Shown here piece after piece: positions 1 to 5,315 of a stretch of DNA of 7,293 bases (the stretch's first letter is position 1; each line of letters begins with the position of its first letter). This DNA is from Bacillota bacterium (GTDB lineage: Bacteria > Bacillota > Desulfitobacteriia > Desulfitobacteriales > JAJXUE01): positions 1-7,293 of the forward strand of contig JAJYNB010000432.1 in assembly GCA_021786555.1 (NCBI GenBank), given 5' to 3'. The position numbers and the translations under genes are program-made. Below the pieces are notes generated by a model. It was given only the letters and a program-made list of their open reading frames with translations, ran no database searches and was not told the origin of the DNA.

Positions 1-680
1 AGCCCCCTCCGAATATGGACGGCTTTGAATTTTACACTACCACAGGCGGTGGCGGTGATTTCAGCGATTTCTTCGAGATGCTCTTTGGTGGGGGCGGCTT
101 TAGCCGAAACGCCGGGAGCCCCTTTGGCCGGGCCGGTCACCGGGCCAGACGCGGGCCTGTGAAGGGGCAGGACGTAGAGGCAAGGCTGGAACTCAGTCTG
201 GAGGATGTTCACCGGGGAACGGAGACATCCATCCAGCTCTCCCTAGGGCACGAGGTTAAGACCCTGGCGGTAAAAATTCCCCAGGCCATGGGTGACGGCG
301 GAAAAATCCGCCTCAAGGGCCAGGGGGGAGAGGGGTTCGGCGGTGGGGAGCGCGGTGACCTCTATCTGACAGTACACATCAGGCCCCATCCGGTGTTTAA
401 ACTGAGCGGCAGCGACCTGGAGGCCGAAGTCACCCTCAGGCCCGAGCAGGCAGTCATGGGTGCGGAGGTCTCAGTTCCCACACTGGACGGGTCGGTGACC
501 ATGAAAGTACCCCCTGGTACCAGGGCCAGCCGCCGCCTCAGGCTGAGGGGCAAAGGCCTCAACGGCAAATCCGGTCCAGGGGACCTGTACATCAAGATCA
601 GAATAGACCTGCCTGATGACCTGAGCCCGGAGGAACAGGAACTATATCGCAAAATTGCAGACCTGAGAAAGGGCAGCTGA
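1..680 (+). CDS. cbpA: CbpA/DnaJ-type co-chaperone, C-terminal part (5' truncated by window)
   Basis: This is an Hsp40-type co-chaperone that would deliver clients to DnaK and cooperate with ClpB in disaggregation. The frame is already open at base 3 (codons for P-P-P-N precede the first ATG at 15), so the true start and the J domain lie upstream of the window. Visible are a Gly/Phe-rich stretch (GGGGDFSDFFEMLFGG, about residues 12-27 counted from the ATG at 15), then the two beta-sandwich C-terminal domains. The first starts near GQDVEARLELSLEDVHRG, the second near DLEAEVTLRPEQAVMGAEV, and the end is a typical LSPEEQELYRKIADL helix. No CxxCxGxG zinc-finger repeats are present, which favours the CbpA (type II) class over DnaJ proper. 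The gene sits 69 bases upstream of clpB in the same reading frame, probably in one operon. The family call is firm; the symbol is less so, because DnaJ-class names vary. Confidence 0.9.
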   Translation, partial: PPPNMDGFEFYTTTGGGGDFSDFFEMLFGGGGFSRNAGSPFGRAGHRARRGPVKGQDVEARLELSLEDVHRGTETSIQLSLGHEVKTLAVKIPQAMGDGGKIRLKGQGGEGFGGGERGDLYLTVHIRPHPVFKLSGSDLEAEVTLRPEQAVMGAEVSVPTLDGSVTMKVPPGTRASRRLRLRGKGLNGKSGPGDLYIKIRIDLPDDLSPEEQELYRKIADLRKGS

Positions 681-687
681 TATAAAG

Positions 688-743
688 TTGGTCCGAAACA
701 GACCCAAAAAGGAGGTGAACCGGCTGACCCGAAGGTCATCCGG
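688..743 (+). promoter_or_regulatory. Structured clpB ribosome-binding region: SD and start codon bridged by a hairpin
   Basis: A perfect SD (AAAAAGGAGGTGA, 706-718) lies 31 bases before the clpB ATG at 750, too far for ordinary initiation. Between them, bases 720-743 form a hairpin: outer stem CCGG (720-723) with CCGG (740-743), one C-T mismatch, inner stem TGACC (725-729) with GGTCA (734-738), loop CGAA. Folding it leaves base 719 plus 744-749, about 7 unpaired bases between SD and ATG, which is ideal. A second small hairpin just upstream pairs GGTC (690-693) with GACC (701-704). The GGTC and GACC arms of the two hairpins could also swap partners. The base pairing is read directly from the sequence; its function is inference. 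Confidence 0.6.
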
Positions 744-749
744 GGCCAT

Positions 750-3350
750 ATGGATATCAACAAATACACCCAAAAATCGCGGGAAGCTTTGAACTCGGCA
801 CAGCAGCTGGCCGCGGAACGGCATCACCAGGAAGTGAGCAGCAAGCACCTTCTGGCATCCTTGCTGGAGCAGGAGGGAGGCGTGGCACCGCGCTTTCTGG
901 AATTCGTGGGAGTAAACCTGCAATCGTTTAGTGCCAAGGTGGAAGACCTCTTGCGCAAAATTCCTTCGGTTACAGGTTACGAAAGTACCCTGCACCTGGG
1001 GAGCGGGCTGGCCAGGGTGCTGGCCAGGGCTGAAAAAGAAGCCAAAGAGATGAAGGACGACTTTGTGAGCGTGGAGCACTTGCTCCTGGCCTTGGTGGAC
1101 GAGTCAGAGCAGGAGACCAAAGACGTGTTGCGCCAGGCCGGAGTGAGCAGGGAAGCCCTGCTCAGGGCCTTGAAAGAGGTGCGCGGCAACCAGCGGGTAA
1201 CCGGGGAAAATCCGGAGGAAACCTATGAGTCACTGAAAAAATACGGACGCAACCTTACCGACCTGGCCCGTCAGGCAAAGCTGGATCCCGTAATCGGCCG
1301 GGACGACGAAATCCGGCGGGTGATTGAAATCCTCTCGCGTCGCACCAAGAATAACCCCGTTCTCATCGGGGAGCCTGGAGTTGGCAAGACCGCCATCGTG
1401 GAAGGGCTTGCCCGGAGGATTGTAGCCGGGGACGTGCCGGAAGGCCTGAAAAACAAAGAACTGGTTGCGCTGGACATGGGCGCTTTGATCGCCGGGGCCA
1501 AGTACCGCGGCGAGTTTGAAGAGAGGCTGAAAGCAGTCCTCAAAGAAGTGCAGAAATCTGAAGGCAATATTATCCTCTTTATCGACGAACTCCATACGGT
1601 GGTGGGAGCCGGGGCAGCTGAAGGAGCCATGGATGCCGGAAACCTCCTGAAGCCCATGCTGGCCCGGGGAGAACTCCGCACGGTTGGGGCTACTACCCTG
1701 GATGAATACCGCAAGCACGTAGAAAAAGATGCCGCTTTAGAACGGCGCTTTCAACCGGTAATCGTCAACCCCCCTTCGGTGGAGGACACCATCTCCATCC
1801 TGCGCGGCCTCAAGGAGCGTTACGAAGTGCACCACGGGGTCCGCATCAAAGACAGCGCCCTGGTGGCGGCGGCAGTGCTCTCGGACCGTTACATCTCGGA
1901 CCGTTTCCTGCCCGACAAGGCCATAGACCTGATGGACGAGGCGGGAGCAAGGCTGAGGACGGAAATCGACAGCATGCCCACGGCCCTGGACGAGATTACC
2001 CGCCGCATCATGCAGCTGGAGATTGAGGAAGCGGCTCTTAGCAAGGAGAAAGATGAAGCTTCAGCAGAGCGGCTGCAGAAGCTGAAAGAAGAGATGGCCG
2101 GCCACAGGACTGAGGCCGATGGGATGAAGGCCCGGTGGCTGGCTGAGAAACAGGCCATATCCAGGCTGCGCCGGCTGAAAAAGGATATAGAGGAGACCAG
2201 GTCTGAAATTGAGCGGGCGGAACGGGAGGTGGATCTGAACCGGCTGGCCGAGCTGACTTACGGCAAACTGCCTGAACTGGAGCGCAAATTGAAGGCGGAA
2301 GAGGAACTCCTCAAGGGCAAGCAGAAACACGGCATGCTCTTGAAAGAGGAAGTGGACGAAGAGGACATTGCCCGGGTGGTCAGCCGCTGGACCGGCATTC
2401 CGGTGAGCAAGCTGATGGAAGGGGAGAGGGATAAACTCATCACCCTGGGAGAGCATCTGCACCGGCGGGTAATTGGCCAGGATGAGGCTGTCCAGGCCGT
2501 CGCCGATGCGGTGCTCAGGGCCAGGGCGGGTATCAAGGACCCCCACCGGCCTATCGGCAGCTTTATTTTCCTGGGACCCACCGGAGTGGGTAAGACTGAG
2601 CTGGCCAAGGCCCTGGCCCAGACCCTTTTTGACGATGAGCGGAACATGATCAGGCTTGATATGTCCGAGTACATGGAGAAGCATACTGTGGCCCGGCTCA
2701 TCGGGGCGCCTCCCGGCTATGTGGGGTATGACGAAGGCGGGCAGCTTACCGAAGCTGTGCGCCGCAAACCCTACTCGGTAATTCTACTGGACGAAATCGA
2801 GAAGGCTCACCCCGATGTGTTCAACGTTCTCTTGCAAATGCTTGACGACGGCAGGCTAACCGACGGCCAGGGCCGCACTGTGAACTTCCAGAACACGGTA
2901 GTGATTATGACTTCCAACATTGGCAGCCAGGAAATCCTGGCCCAGCAGGAGCAGGGCGGCGACTTCGAAGGGATGAGGGGGAGCGTCCTGCGACTGCTGC
3001 GGCGCCACTTCCGGCCTGAGTTTCTGAACCGGGTGGATGAGACTGTGGTCTTTCATGCCCTGCGGCCCGAAGATATGCAGCAGATTGTGGACTTGCTGCT
3101 GCAGAAGCTCTCGTACCGCATCGAGGCGGGTACCGGAGCTAAGCTGGAGTGGGATGACGGCGCGCTGGAATACCTGGCCAAGAAGGGCTACGAGCCAGCC
3201 TTTGGAGCCAGGCCCGCCAGACGGTTGATTCAGCAGGAAGTGGAGACCCCTTTGAGCCGTATGGTCATCAAAGGCGAGGTGGCTTCCAAGGATACAGTTA
3301 TGTTGAAGGCTGTGAACGGCAGCCTGAAGTTTGAGAAGAAACAACTGTGA
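750..3350 (+). CDS. clpB: ATP-dependent protein disaggregase ClpB (Hsp104/Hsp100 family)
   Basis: ClpB is a cytosolic hexameric AAA+ unfoldase that extracts and threads polypeptides from aggregates with DnaK and its J-protein. The 866 residues match the usual family length and look complete. In order: Clp-N double repeat (about 1-145); first AAA+ module with Walker A GEPGVGKT (207-214), pore loop KYRG (Tyr252), Walker B FIDE (Asp279/Glu280) and arginine finger region LERRF (330-334); a coiled-coil middle domain (about 400-530) that separates ClpB from ClpA and ClpX; second AAA+ module with GPTGVGKT (609-616), pore loop GYVGYDEGG (656-664), Walker B LLDE (Asp681/Glu682) and arginine finger FLNR (758-761). 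The N-terminus MDINKYTQKSREAL matches the family start, and no ATG, GTG or TTG occurs in frame between the upstream stop at 678 and 750, so this start is secure despite the distant SD. I see no CIRCE or CtsR-type operator in the gap after cbpA; the operon promoter is outside the window. Confidence 0.98.
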   Translation: MDINKYTQKSREALNSAQQLAAERHHQEVSSKHLLASLLEQEGGVAPRFLEFVGVNLQSFSAKVEDLLRKIPSVTGYESTLHLGSGLARVLARAEKEAKEMKDDFVSVEHLLLALVDESEQETKDVLRQAGVSREALLRALKEVRGNQRVTGENPEETYESLKKYGRNLTDLARQAKLDPVIGRDDEIRRVIEILSRRTKNNPVLIGEPGVGKTAIVEGLARRIVAGDVPEGLKNKELVALDMGALIAGAKYRGEFEERLKAVLKEVQKSEGNIILFIDELHTVVGAGAAEGAMDAGNLLKPMLARGELRTVGATTLDEYRKHVEKDAALERRFQPVIVNPPSVEDTISILRGLKERYEVHHGVRIKDSALVAAAVLSDRYISDRFLPDKAIDLMDEAGARLRTEIDSMPTALDEITRRIMQLEIEEAALSKEKDEASAERLQKLKEEMAGHRTEADGMKARWLAEKQAISRLRRLKKDIEETRSEIERAEREVDLNRLAELTYGKLPELERKLKAEEELLKGKQKHGMLLKEEVDEEDIARVVSRWTGIPVSKLMEGERDKLITLGEHLHRRVIGQDEAVQAVADAVLRARAGIKDPHRPIGSFIFLGPTGVGKTELAKALAQTLFDDERNMIRLDMSEYMEKHTVARLIGAPPGYVGYDEGGQLTEAVRRKPYSVILLDEIEKAHPDVFNVLLQMLDDGRLTDGQGRTVNFQNTVVIMTSNIGSQEILAQQEQGGDFEGMRGSVLRLLRRHFRPEFLNRVDETVVFHALRPEDMQQIVDLLLQKLSYRIEAGTGAKLEWDDGALEYLAKKGYEPAFGARPARRLIQQEVETPLSRMVIKGEVASKDTVMLKAVNGSLKFEKKQL

Positions 3351-3355
3351 ACGCC

Positions 3356-3389
3356 AACAGGGCCGACCTGGTTTTAGGTCGGCCCTGTT
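3356..3389. terminator. Strong hairpin terminator between convergent genes
   Basis: A perfect 14-bp inverted repeat (AACAGGGCCGACCT at 3356-3369, its complement at 3376-3389) has a 6-base loop. It begins 5 bases after the clpB stop and ends 8 bases before the stop of the opposing gene at 3398. Being symmetric, it can serve both strands. The downstream tract is only modestly T-rich on either side (TTATTGTGATTTA on +), so termination may depend mostly on the very stable GC-rich stem. Confidence 0.85.
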
Positions 3390-3397
3390 ATTGTGAT

Positions 3398-3979
3398 TTA
3401 GGCAGCCATCAGGGCGGCAGCTGTGCTCGGCCCGACAATGCCATCGGGGACGAGGCCGTGATGGGATTGGAAGGCGATCACTGCGGCTTCCGTCATGGGG
3501 CCGAAGATTCCGTCCACCACGCCGTAGTAGTACCCATGCATCTGCAGGCCTTGCTGGAGCATCGTGACCATTGGCCCTCTTGCTCCCCTGTGTAACACCA
3601 TACCCATACCCATGCAAGATCCCATGCCCATGCCCATGCCCATACCCATACCCATACCAGATCCCATGCCCATACCCATGCCCATACCCATGCCCATACC
3701 CATACCCATACCAGATCCCATGCCCATACCTATACCCATACCCAAACCAGATCCCATGCCTATGCACATGCCGCTTACGGCGCGGTGCAAGGCCGCAGAC
3801 GTGGCGGGGCCGACAACGCCGTCCGGGACAAGCCCGTGGCTGTGCTGAAAGCTGATGACTGCGGCTCTGGTCAGAGGGCCAAAAATGCCGTCAATTGTGC
3901 CGTGATAAAACCCAAGCATTTTTAACTGCTGTTGGCAGTGCCGTACGGCGGGGCCTCTGGATCCTAAACGCAATAGCAT
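3398..3979 (-). CDS. Two peptidoglycan-binding-type domains joined by a Gly-Met repeat linker
   Basis: The product is 193 residues. Residues 1-66 and 129-193 are two copies of the PG_binding_1 fold, each with the DGIFGP(L/M)T..AVI.FQ..HGLVPDG(V/I)VGP.T.AAL signature. This module is typical of cell-wall hydrolases and spore-cortex proteins that bind peptidoglycan. Residues 70-127 are a low-complexity linker of Gly-Met dipeptides broken by Gly-Ser. I chose the ATG at 3979 because an AAGGAGGG SD (3986-3993) lies 6 bases upstream. A longer in-frame TTG start at 4063 has no SD and adds no credible domain. From the chosen start there is no signal peptide or membrane segment, odd for a wall binder; delivery inside a forespore or non-classical export are possibilities I cannot decide. 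No catalytic domain is visible. The gene converges on clpB. Domain identity is confident, cellular role unknown. Confidence 0.88.
   Translation of the reverse strand: MLLRLGSRGPAVRHCQQQLKMLGFYHGTIDGIFGPLTRAAVISFQHSHGLVPDGVVGPATSAALHRAVSGMCIGMGSGLGMGIGMGMGSGMGMGMGMGMGMGMGMGSGMGMGMGMGMGMGSCMGMGMVLHRGARGPMVTMLQQGLQMHGYYYGVVDGIFGPMTEAAVIAFQSHHGLVPDGIVGPSTAAALMAA
3599..3772 (-). repeat. Hexanucleotide (GGYATG) tandem array coding the Gly-Met linker
   Basis: On the + strand the array reads as CCCATR units (CCCATG or CCCATA) punctuated four times by AGATCCCATG. On the coding strand it gives Gly-Met repeats with Gly-Ser breaks every 12-18 residues. The unit is 6 bases, so gain or loss of units keeps the reading frame and changes only linker length. 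The periodicity also keeps the other frames open through the array, producing long spurious ORFs on both strands. Confidence 0.95.
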
Positions 3980-3984
3980 GAAAA

Positions 3985-4029
3985 TCCCTCCTTGCACTAT
4001 TCTTCCAACTATGGTTATGTGTGGAGGGA
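3985..4029 (-). promoter_or_regulatory. SD-sequestering inverted repeat in the leader of the PG-binding gene
   Basis: On the minus strand the leader contains TCCCTCC (4029-4023), an exact 7-base complement of GGAGGGA (3991-3985), which is the SD of the gene starting at 3979. Pairing would leave a 31-base loop and hide the SD. This is seen directly; whether it forms in the transcript depends on the promoter lying upstream of 4029, which is not shown. Confidence 0.4.
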
Positions 4030-4105
4030 AAAAAGTGAAACTTGTCTGGCAAAAGTTAGACAAAGCCTGGATTTTGTCCCATATTACGAAAACGTTTAAA
4101 TTACA

Positions 4106-4135
4106 TTGACAATTTGTTTAAAAAATGGGTTTATT
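4106..4135 (+). promoter_or_regulatory. Candidate sigma-70-type (SigA) promoter
   Basis: A perfect -35 box TTGACA (4106-4111) is followed after 18 bases by TTTATT (4130-4135, 4 of 6 matches to TATAAT) in an AT-rich stretch. A slightly different reading uses TATTCT at 4132 with a 20-base spacer. Transcription would start near 4142. The next + strand signal is the terminator at 4204-4230. Confidence 0.45.
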
Positions 4136-4141
4136 CTAAGC

Positions 4142-4230
4142 ATGAACCCGGTTTTTCTTTTTACCCCATCCTCCTTTTTTGTTTCATATTTTCCCTCTTG
4201 ATTTGGCCGCCGTAGGCGGCTATTTTTTTT
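4142..4230 (+). ncRNA. Candidate small RNA of about 90 nt, or tiny leader-peptide transcript
   Basis: The segment lies between a candidate promoter (4106-4135) and a well-formed intrinsic terminator (4204-4230) that has no conventional + strand gene in front of it. The body is pyrimidine-rich and single-stranded-looking, with CCTCCTTTTTT at 4170-4180, which resembles the 16S anti-SD sequence. The same segment contains a 19-codon ORF from ATG 4142 to TGA 4199-4201 (MNPVFLFTPSSFFVSYFPS, five Phe). Its ATG would be essentially at the transcript 5' end and it has no SD. I cannot tell a C/U-rich regulatory RNA from a leaderless micro-ORF, and no homologue is recognised. Existence is inferred from the signals only. 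Confidence 0.35.
4204..4230 (+). terminator. Intrinsic terminator with no conventional gene upstream
   Basis: The stem GCCGCC (4206-4211) pairs with GGCGGC (4215-4220) around a GTA loop, extended by G-U and T-A pairs (4205/4221, 4204/4222), and is followed by eight T (4223-4230). The orientation is clearly + strand, since the reverse direction has no T tract. clpB already has its own terminator about 850 bases earlier. Confidence 0.85.
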
Positions 4231-4373
4231 ACCCGGTTAAAACGTGGCTCAGAGCAGGAAAAAAGGTTCGTTTCCAGAAATATATCAAGTGCAGACCAGT
4301 AATATTTTGGGCCAGATGATCAGACCTACAGGCAATCAATAAGTCCGTGAAGAATTGGAAAAGATAACTTGGT

Positions 4374-4390
4374 TTGGACAGACAATTGCA
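4374..4390 (+). promoter_or_regulatory. Sigma-54 (-24/-12) promoter
   Basis: TTGGACAGACAATTGCA matches the RpoN consensus TTGGCACGNNNNTTGCA at TTGG, the G at position 8 and TTGCA. The invariant GG (4376-4377) and GC (4388-4389) are separated by exactly 10 bases, as required. The predicted start is near 4400, giving a leader of about 90 bases to the gene at 4488. A sigma-54 activator is encoded about 1.7 kb downstream, which supports the call. I did not identify an enhancer-type dyad in the 4231-4373 stretch upstream. Confidence 0.7.
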
Positions 4391-4434
4391 GCGCAACGGT
4401 ATTGGCCTGAAAGGAAAGCCTTAGTGACTATTGA

Positions 4435-4465
4435 CTAGGACACCAGAACCGTCCCCGTATCCTAG
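4435..4465. repeat. REP-like palindromic element
   Basis: CTAGGA (4435-4440) and TCCTAG (4460-4465) form a perfect outer stem, continued after one mismatch by AC/GT, around the loop CAGAACCGTCCCC. An alternative inner stem pairs GGAC (4438-4441) with GTCC (4451-4454). The core GGACACCAGAACCGTCCCC resembles, from memory, dispersed palindromes in clostridial genomes that accompany IS200-like REP-associated transposases. No transposase is present here. It ends 8 bases before the SD of the next gene, so it lies in the untranslated leader if transcription starts at the sigma-54 site. Confidence 0.5.
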
Positions 4466-4487
4466 CTGAGTTTGGGAGGTTGAAAAA

Positions 4488-5051
4488 ATGGAAGTGTCGA
4501 CAAAGTATTTTAACAAACCAGGGCCGGGCAATACGGCGGAAGCCGTAAGGATAGCCCTGGCCAGGGCCAAGGAATTAGAGATCAGATACTTGGTGGTGGC
4601 ATCTAACAGCGGCAGTACAGTGGAAACATGCCTGGGCCAGGGCTTGAATCTGGTATGGGTTACCCATCACGTGGGGTATACGGGGCCGGGGGTGGATGAA
4701 GCTGAGCAGGAGAAACGCGACTTTCTCCAGGCCCATGGCGTCAAAGTTTTGACCACCACTCACCTCATGGCCGGGATTGACCGTGCCCTTCGCATCAAAG
4801 CCGGCGGATTGTACCCAGCGGAAATTGTGGCTCACACCCTGCGCATGTTTGGCCAGGGGGTTAAGGTGTGCATCGAGTGTTCGGTCATGGCCCTTGATGC
4901 GGGGCTCATTCCCTACGGGGTGCCGGTTATAGCACTTGGCGGTACTGGACGCGGCGCCGATTCAGCTTTGGTACTGAAACCCGCTCACTCCAACCAGTTT
5001 TTTGATACAAAAATCAGTGAAATTTGCTGCAAACCACGTTTGGATTTTTAG
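4488..5051 (+). CDS. Stand-alone pyruvate kinase C-terminal (alpha/beta) domain-like protein
   Basis: This 187-residue cytosolic protein resembles only the C-terminal alpha/beta domain of pyruvate kinase and lacks the catalytic barrel, so it should not be called a pyruvate kinase. Supporting segments are TAEAVRIALARAKELEIRYLVVASNSGST (about 16-44), HHVGYTGPG (60-68), and a C-terminal block GGTGRGADSALVLKPAHSN (151-169) ending in EICCKPR. In pyruvate kinase this domain binds allosteric effectors; what it does alone is unknown. The start is the ATG at 4488, 7 bases after GGGAGGT (4474-4480). Cysteines at 128 and 131 (CIEC) and the pair at 180-181 are notable but not proven functional. It follows the sigma-54 promoter and precedes pduL, suggesting a linked role in acyl-phosphate, pyruvate or acyl-CoA metabolism, possibly as a sensor or accessory protein (inference). 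Confidence 0.85.
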   Translation: MEVSTKYFNKPGPGNTAEAVRIALARAKELEIRYLVVASNSGSTVETCLGQGLNLVWVTHHVGYTGPGVDEAEQEKRDFLQAHGVKVLTTTHLMAGIDRALRIKAGGLYPAEIVAHTLRMFGQGVKVCIECSVMALDAGLIPYGVPVIALGGTGRGADSALVLKPAHSNQFFDTKISEICCKPRLDF

Positions 5052-5130
5052 GGTTTGTTTGAAAGCAGACCAATAAATTGTCTTAGTAACTCCAGGCGAA
5101 ATTGCAAATAATGAAATCAGGCCTTCCTCT

Positions 5131-5146
5131 TAATTGTTAACAATTA
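5131..5146. promoter_or_regulatory. Perfect 16-bp palindrome in the pduL leader, possible operator
   Basis: TAATTGTTAACAATTA is fully self-complementary. Its core TTGTTAACAA looks like two overlapping TTGTTAA half-sites, reminiscent of but not equal to a Rex-type site, which has a 4-base spacer. It lies 80 bases after the preceding stop codon. The binding protein is unknown. Confidence 0.4.
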
Positions 5147-5165
5147 CATACTGCCATAATATCCA

Positions 5166-5195
5166 ACAAAAGTAATTGAAATTTATTACTTTTGT
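5166..5195. promoter_or_regulatory. Perfect 11-bp inverted repeat in the pduL leader
   Basis: ACAAAAGTAAT (5166-5176) and ATTACTTTTGT (5185-5195) are exact complements around an 8-base AT-rich spacer. It could be a DNA operator or a hairpin attenuating read-through from the gene ending at 5051. It is not GC-rich and has no clean T tract after it, so I do not call it an intrinsic terminator. A further AGAATT/AATTCT dyad follows at 5213-5228. Confidence 0.4.
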
Positions 5196-5257
5196 ACTCT
5201 GTGGATACACAAAGAATTATACAATTCTGTAATTCCAGTTTTAATGCAGGATTGCAG

Positions 5258-5263
5258 TATAAT
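5258..5263 (+). promoter_or_regulatory. Possible -10 box for pduL
   Basis: TATAAT is a perfect -10 hexamer 53 bases upstream of the GTG at 5316. No good -35 lies at 16-18 bases: CCAGTT at 17 is poor, and TTCCAG at 19 is slightly better but badly spaced. It is a tentative sigma-70-type promoter, perhaps needing an activator at the upstream dyads. Confidence 0.3.
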
Positions 5264-5315
5264 CTACAGAGGATAAATTTTTCCTTGGCAGTACTCTGCG
5301 GGAGGAGGGACCGAG

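Noticed and set aside
1230..2701. Several long minus-strand ORFs inside clpB
   Set aside because: They are antisense to a highly conserved, complete ClpB gene and reflect GC-rich codon bias; none resembles a known protein.
2856..3767. 303-codon minus-strand ORF rich in Tyr-Gly-His
   Set aside because: It runs antisense through the 3' end of clpB, crosses the terminator, and its repeats are the GGYATG hexamer array read in a wrong frame. The two-domain protein ending at 3398 explains that strand.
3598..3772. CRISPR-like array
   Set aside because: The units are 6-base coding repeats with no unique spacers.
3564..3855. Two + strand ORFs with Pro-Met/Pro-Ile and Pro-Cys/Pro-Tyr repeats
   Set aside because: They are frame shadows of the same hexamer array opposite the real minus-strand gene, with no SD and no recognisable domain.
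3980..4063. N-terminal extension of the PG-binding protein to a TTG at 4063
   Set aside because: No SD precedes it, the extension is not a credible signal peptide, and the ATG at 3979 has a well-spaced AAGGAGGG.
4260..4430. Possible riboswitch or enhancer dyads in the gap before the PK-C-like gene
   Set aside because: I compared it by eye with c-di-GMP and cobalamin motifs and looked for symmetric activator sites; only fragments such as TGATCA and GGC/GCC were found, not enough for a call.
5286..5300. Sigma-54-like TTGGCAGTACTCTGC just upstream of pduL
   Set aside because: GG and GC are 9 bases apart instead of the required 10, and the start site would fall inside the ribosome-binding region.
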